Positions 6,225 through 9,206 of a DNA stretch of 9,206 nucleotides are shown piece after piece. Origin of the DNA: W0P28-013 sp963638355 (GTDB lineage: Bacteria; Bacteroidota; Bacteroidia; Bacteroidales; Paludibacteraceae); contig CAVHRT010000071.1 of assembly GCA_963638355.1 (NCBI GenBank), positions 1-9,206 on the forward strand, read 5' to 3'. A program made the translations under genes and the position numbers. The notes beneath the pieces are model-generated. The model was not told the origin of the DNA. It did no database searches and saw nothing but the letters and a program-made list of their open reading frames with translations. Each line of letters starts with the position of its first letter. The stretch's first letter is position 1.

Positions 6225-7316
6225 TTATTTGCGATTAAAATAGGTGTTGAGCAGTTTTTTTGCGGCAGTGAACGACGACATGCGGTTTTGGTCGAGTTGT
6301 TGCTGACAATCTTCGAGCATCGTTTCGATTTCGGGATTTTGATAAAAACTGTTTTTCAGCGCCTCATCGATGGTTTCGTACATCCAATATTTGCTTTGGC
6401 GGCGGCGATTTTCTTCGAAATAGCCATTTTCCTTGGTGAAATCGATGTAGTCGAGAATCATGCCCCAAACATCGCTCACGCCAATGTGGTGGAAGGCTGA
6501 GCAGGTCAGTACTTGCGGCTCCCAGCCCGATTCAGGTTTCGGGAAAAGTGCCAGCGCGTTACGGAATTGGCGCGCGGCCAATTGCGATTTCTCTTTGTTC
6601 GAGCCATCGCATTTGTTTATGGCGATGCCATCGGCCATCTCCATGATGCCGCGTTTTATGCCCTGCAATTCGTCGCCAGCGCCCGCCAACTGTATCAGCA
6701 GGAAGAAATCGACCATGCTGTGAACGGCCGTTTCGCTCTGTCCCACGCCCACGGTTTCGATGAATACGGTGTCGAAGCCTGCCGCCTCGCAAAGTACGAT
6801 GGTTTCGCGGGTTTTGCGCGCCACGCCGCCCAGCGAGCCAGCCGATGGCGAAGGACGAATGAAGGCATTTTTTGCGGTCGAGAGTTCTTCCATGCGGGTC
6901 TTGTCGCCCAGAATGCTGCCGCGCGAGCGTTCGCTGCTTGGGTCGATGGCCAAGACGGCAAGTTTGCGCCCAGCCTTGACCAGTTCCACGCCAAGCGATT
7001 CTACAAAGGTGCTTTTGCCTGCGCCCGGCACGCCTGTGATGCCAATGCGCACCGATTTTCCTGCGTGTGGAAGGCAACGCTCGACCACCTCTTGCGCCTG
7101 CGCATAATGCACGGGATTGGCACTCTCGATGAGCGTAACTGCTTGACTCAGAATGGAAACATCGCCACGCAAAATGCCATCGACAAATTCGTCGGTGGTG
7201 TACTGCGTGCGTTTCACACGGTGTTTCAAATAAGGATTGACGATGGGCGGTTGTGCCACACCCGAATTCACATTCAATCCGGGAAAATCGCTGCTATTTT
7301 CGATATGCTCCGACAT
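6225..7316 (-). CDS. meaB: Methylmalonyl-CoA mutase-associated GTPase MeaB
   Basis: G3E-family P-loop GTPase (older name ArgK) that protects and reactivates adenosylcobalamin-dependent methylmalonyl-CoA mutase, an enzyme of succinate-propionate interconversion; cytoplasmic. 363 aa, slightly longer than the usual ~330 because of a ~35-residue N-terminal extension. Walker A GVPGAGKS is at 95-102, LAIDPSSERSRGSILGDKTRM (122-142) is the family's conserved switch region, FIRPSPSAGSLGG follows, ETVGVGQSE (187-195) is the Walker B/G3 region, and NKCD (234-237) is the guanine-specificity motif. The helical C-terminal dimerisation region RRRQSKYWMYETIDEALKNS is present. The start MSEHIENS at 7316 is the first ATG in the open frame. 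No mutase gene is in this window, so the partner must be encoded elsewhere. It lies 117 bases downstream of the large DUF1573 gene, and no clear promoter was found in that gap. Confidence 0.95.
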   Translation of the reverse strand: MSEHIENSSDFPGLNVNSGVAQPPIVNPYLKHRVKRTQYTTDEFVDGILRGDVSILSQAVTLIESANPVHYAQAQEVVERCLPHAGKSVRIGITGVPGAGKSTFVESLGVELVKAGRKLAVLAIDPSSERSRGSILGDKTRMEELSTAKNAFIRPSPSAGSLGGVARKTRETIVLCEAAGFDTVFIETVGVGQSETAVHSMVDFFLLIQLAGAGDELQGIKRGIMEMADGIAINKCDGSNKEKSQLAARQFRNALALFPKPESGWEPQVLTCSAFHHIGVSDVWGMILDYIDFTKENGYFEENRRRQSKYWMYETIDEALKNSFYQNPEIETMLEDCQQQLDQNRMSSFTAAKKLLNTYFNRK

Positions 7317-7324
7317 AAGTTGGT

Positions 7325-7360
7325 TTATAAAGTTGTAAAGTTATAAAGTTCATAAAGTTT
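7325..7360. repeat. ATAAAGTT tandem repeat upstream of meaB
   Basis: Four imperfect copies of an 8-9 base unit, TATAAAGTT, GTAAAGTT, ATAAAGTT(C), ATAAAGTT, lie just upstream of the meaB start. On the minus strand this reads as AACTTTAT repeats in the presumed leader. It is probably a slippage-prone intergenic repeat. Confidence 0.65.
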
Positions 7361-7400
7361 CGCGTTCTACAATTTTCTGCAGTTGGCTGTGGATACCATT

Positions 7401-7433
7401 AATTTGAAATCTGAAATTTGGAATTTGAAATTT
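7401..7433. repeat. AATTTGAAAT-type repeat after the DUF1573 stop
   Basis: AATTTGAAAT, CTGAAATTTG and GAATTTGAAATTT follow one another and end at the stop codon of the large DUF1573 gene (7434-7436). The unit resembles the TTTGAARA repeats at 1480 and 6147 and looks like another member of the same kind of AT-rich intergenic sequence. Confidence 0.55.
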
Positions 7434-8504
7434 CTACTTCGTTTCCCAAGTTACCACAATGTTTTGAATTGGGTTCGTGGGGTCGTTGGTCATCAGTTGC
7501 AGATTTTTGACAAACGAGAATGGCTGCAGATTGGTTGCGTCCACTTCTATGCTGATTTTCACCGACTTACCGCTCTTTACGACCGATTTTTTCACTGTTG
7601 CTTTCAGATAATCGCTGCTCGAAATGATGGCGCGCACCATCAGCGGATTTTGTCCGTAGTTCGACAGCGTGATGGTTTGCGTGTATTTTTTGCCGATTGA
7701 AATCGTGCCAAAATCGACATTTTTCTGTTGTAACGATGCTATTGGCGCTGCAATGCGGTCTTCGCGCGTGAGCTGTGTAAAATCCTCATACACAGTGGCT
7801 TGCAGACGAATTGCACCTTCATTTTTTCCGCCAACAATCATCGCTACAGGTTCGTTCACAAATCCCCAAGCGTCGCTCTCGGCAGAGCGGTAGTGCAGCG
7901 TAACCAACGTTTCGCTCTGAGGCTCGAGGGCTGTTGGCGCGTCGCAATCGACATAGTCGGGCAATGCGAGCGCAAAACTTACGGGCTCGTCGCTGGCATT
8001 GACGAGTGTGAGCGTGCTTTCGACCACATCGCCATGGCGCACGCTATCGAACGACACGATGGCTGAGCGCGTGTAGACTGCGCCAAAATGGTATGGATAG
8101 CGGTTCTCGAGCGACTCGGAGCGCGGAACGACCTGCCCAAAAATGTCGAGAATCTCGGTGATGTTGCCACTTTCGCCTGCAATCACCACTCGCACGCTTT
8201 TCTGAAATGGTCCTGGGCGGTCGTTGGGGTCGAAAATGACGCGCACAACGCCTGAATCGTTTGGCTGGACGGACGTTTTAGTCCAGTCGGGTGTGGTGCA
8301 GCCGCACGAAGCCGTAACCGTGAGAATGTTGAACGGCGCGGTTCCCGTGTTCACAAAGCGGAAATCGTGCGACACGCGTCCGCCCTCTTCGGCAATGTTG
8401 CCAAAATCGAACTCTGTGGCATCGAACGCCAAATCGACTTTTTGTTGCGCCGTGGCAAAAATCGTCGTTGAAATCAGCGTGAATAAAAGCAGAAATTTTC
8501 TCAT
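7434..8504 (-). CDS. Exported DUF1573 protein with about three Ig-like domains
   Basis: Secreted or periplasmic protein of unknown function, 356 aa. The frame is open to 8582, but the ATG at 8504 is preferred because it starts directly with a signal peptide, MRKFLLLFTLISTTIFATAQ, while the longer form would place 26 residues of hairpin-derived sequence before it. Residues ~25-125 are a DUF1573 domain with FDFGNI near the start, the SCGCTTP motif (66-72) and RPGPFQKSVRVVI. Residues ~135-235 and ~250-356 look like two further beta-sandwich repeats (YHFGAVYTRS; VDFGTISIGKKYTQTITLSNYG), the latter ending in LMTNDPTNPIQNIVVTW. Such ASPM/SPD2/Hydin-like repeats are common in exported Bacteroidota proteins and are thought to mediate protein contacts. 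No sorting domain, lipobox or transmembrane segment was seen. It is a paralogue of the neighbouring smaller gene; the two cysteines of SCGC may form a disulfide or bind metal (inference). Confidence 0.85.
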   Translation of the reverse strand: MRKFLLLFTLISTTIFATAQQKVDLAFDATEFDFGNIAEEGGRVSHDFRFVNTGTAPFNILTVTASCGCTTPDWTKTSVQPNDSGVVRVIFDPNDRPGPFQKSVRVVIAGESGNITEILDIFGQVVPRSESLENRYPYHFGAVYTRSAIVSFDSVRHGDVVESTLTLVNASDEPVSFALALPDYVDCDAPTALEPQSETLVTLHYRSAESDAWGFVNEPVAMIVGGKNEGAIRLQATVYEDFTQLTREDRIAAPIASLQQKNVDFGTISIGKKYTQTITLSNYGQNPLMVRAIISSSDYLKATVKKSVVKSGKSVKISIEVDATNLQPFSFVKNLQLMTNDPTNPIQNIVVTWETK

Positions 8505-8515
8505 TCCGTCAATCT

Positions 8516-8567
8516 TCAAAAAAGAGAAAAGGGAAAGAAGTGCGCAGCAAGCGTATCTCTTCCCCTT
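8516..8567 (-). terminator. Terminator-like hairpin between the two DUF1573 genes
   Basis: On the minus strand AAGGGGAAG (plus 8559-8567) pairs with CTTTCCCTT (8529-8537) in nine pairs including one G-U. The stem continues inward past one A-C mismatch to a TGCGC/GCGTA stem (8541-8545 / 8551-8555) closed by a five-base loop. It is followed on the minus strand by the T-rich run TTCTCTTTTTTG. The position, 25 bases after the upstream stop and shortly before the next start at 8504, suits partial termination or attenuation, so that the second gene is expressed less than the first. Confidence 0.6.
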
Positions 8568-8591
8568 AAAATTATGAGCCACTCGCGCTGC

Positions 8592-8996
8592 TTATTCAGC
8601 CGTTGGAGCAGCAGGTTTTGGTGTTACTTGTCCTTTGATGTAAAGGATTTCGGTGTGATCGGCTGTGCCATCGTTCAGAACCACGGTGATCGATTTTTGG
8701 AAAGCACCTGGACGCGTTGCAGCAGCGTATTTCACGCGAATTTCACCCGTAGCATTTGGAGCGACTGGCTCGAGACTGTAGCTAGGCGTGGTGCAACCGC
8801 ATGATGCACGAACGCTTTTGAGTGTAACTGGCGCAGCAAATTGGTTCACAAAAGTGAAAGTGGTGAAAATATCGCCATCTTCTTGTTTAACTGTGCCGAA
8901 GTCGTGCGTACGCTCGTTCCATTCAACGATTTTTGCTTCTTGTGCCGTGGCAGCAATGGCTACGAACAACATTGCGAAAAGTGCAAGTTTTTTCAT
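8592..8996 (-). CDS. Small exported DUF1573 protein
   Basis: Single-domain DUF1573 protein of 134 aa with unknown function, probably periplasmic. MKKLALFAMLFVAIAATAQ is a clear Sec signal peptide, followed by EAKIVEWNERTHDFGTV, the opening strand of the domain. SCGCTTP (65-71) and RPGAFQKSITVVL match the first domain of the downstream larger gene almost position for position, showing tandem paralogy. The C-terminus KPAAPTAE is a short low-complexity tail. The length is typical for the one-domain family. The two cysteines of SCGC are the only ones in the mature protein, so an intra- or intermolecular disulfide or metal site is possible. It is the first gene of the minus-strand block visible here and has a candidate promoter about 50 bases upstream. 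Confidence 0.92.
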   Translation of the reverse strand: MKKLALFAMLFVAIAATAQEAKIVEWNERTHDFGTVKQEDGDIFTTFTFVNQFAAPVTLKSVRASCGCTTPSYSLEPVAPNATGEIRVKYAAATRPGAFQKSITVVLNDGTADHTEILYIKGQVTPKPAAPTAE

Positions 8997-9045
8997 GATC
9001 TTATTGTAATTTTTAGTGTTAAACTTATTCGTCCCAAACGATGGG

Positions 9046-9053
9046 CAAAATTA
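9046..9053 (-). promoter_or_regulatory. Candidate -7 promoter element of the small DUF1573 gene
   Basis: TAATTTTG on the minus strand matches the Bacteroidota -7 consensus TAnnTTTG exactly and lies 49 bases before the start codon at 8996, giving a leader of about 42 bases. No convincing -33 TTTG is found at the expected distance, so the call rests on one element only. Confidence 0.45.
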
Positions 9054-9206
9054 CTATTTTTTTGCAGAAAGTGTATGCACCGATGATATTTTTTTCAAAA
9101 ATATGGTTTGCAGTTGACTAATTTTTACCAATCTCTCACCTCTCAATTATAAACCCTAATCTTATTTTGGCAAATCTCGTGCCACTTTGCGTTTTCTGAA
9201 GTAGTA
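9054..9206. other. AT-rich intergenic sequence to the window edge
   Basis: No coding sequence or RNA gene is recognised here. It contains an 8-bp AT palindrome, ATATTTTT/AAAAATAT with a 3-base loop (9086-9104), upstream of the candidate promoter; it has no T-tract in either direction and could be a curved upstream element or chance. Confidence 0.5.

Noticed and set aside
6513..7346. 277-codon plus-strand open frame opposite meaB
   Set aside because: Antisense shadow of meaB, whose GTPase motifs are complete; the shadow protein is rich in Ala, Phe and His and has no domain.
7800..8066. Plus-strand open frames opposite the DUF1573 genes
   Set aside because: They are antisense to signal-peptide-bearing DUF1573 genes with conserved motifs and have no start signals of their own.
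1..9206. CRISPR array, tRNA, rRNA, prophage or intact transposase
   Set aside because: No regularly spaced direct repeats with unique spacers, no tRNA arm or CCA pattern, and no integrase, transposase or phage structural gene was seen on either strand.

Overview
The window looks like chromosomal DNA from a member of the Bacteroidota, most likely order Bacteroidales. The reasons are the DUF1573 proteins with SCGCTTP motifs, an AraC regulator / exported flavodoxin / cupin-fused carboxymuconolactone decarboxylase (CMD) neighbourhood, a TTTG-N20-TAnnTTTG promoter of the Bacteroidota sigma type, weak Shine-Dalgarno signals, and AT-rich short-period repeats between genes. Genus cannot be assigned from sequence reading alone.

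Layout: two blocks face each other. Left block, plus strand (1-4488): an AraC-family regulator (possibly cut at its 5' end by the window edge), an exported flavodoxin, an exported CMD-cupin fusion, and a divergent paralogue of 1-deoxy-D-xylulose-5-phosphate synthase (Dxs). This block ends in a strong hairpin terminator at 4513-4547. Between the blocks (4489-4676) there is that terminator plus a small array of TGGNCACTTTT-type repeats that may be an insertion-sequence end. Right block, minus strand, read from right to left (8996-4677): a one-domain DUF1573 protein, a larger DUF1573 paralogue, the GTPase MeaB, uridine kinase Udk and a DEDDy-type 3'-5' exonuclease.

How the genes may work together: the first three look like a small redox module, a regulator plus two Sec-exported proteins (flavodoxin and CMD-cupin). 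The Dxs-like enzyme follows after 78 bases but has its own possible promoter, so a link to the module is inference. On the minus strand the two DUF1573 genes are clear tandem paralogues separated by a hairpin. MeaB (chaperone of the B12 enzyme methylmalonyl-CoA mutase) and Udk (pyrimidine salvage) are housekeeping functions; Udk has a good promoter of its own starting directly after the meaB stop codon, and the exonuclease probably shares its transcript.

No tRNA, rRNA, CRISPR array, phage gene or intact transposase was seen. The least ordinary items are the Dxs-like paralogue with altered substrate-site positions, the exported redox module, and the small repeats and palindromes in the gaps.
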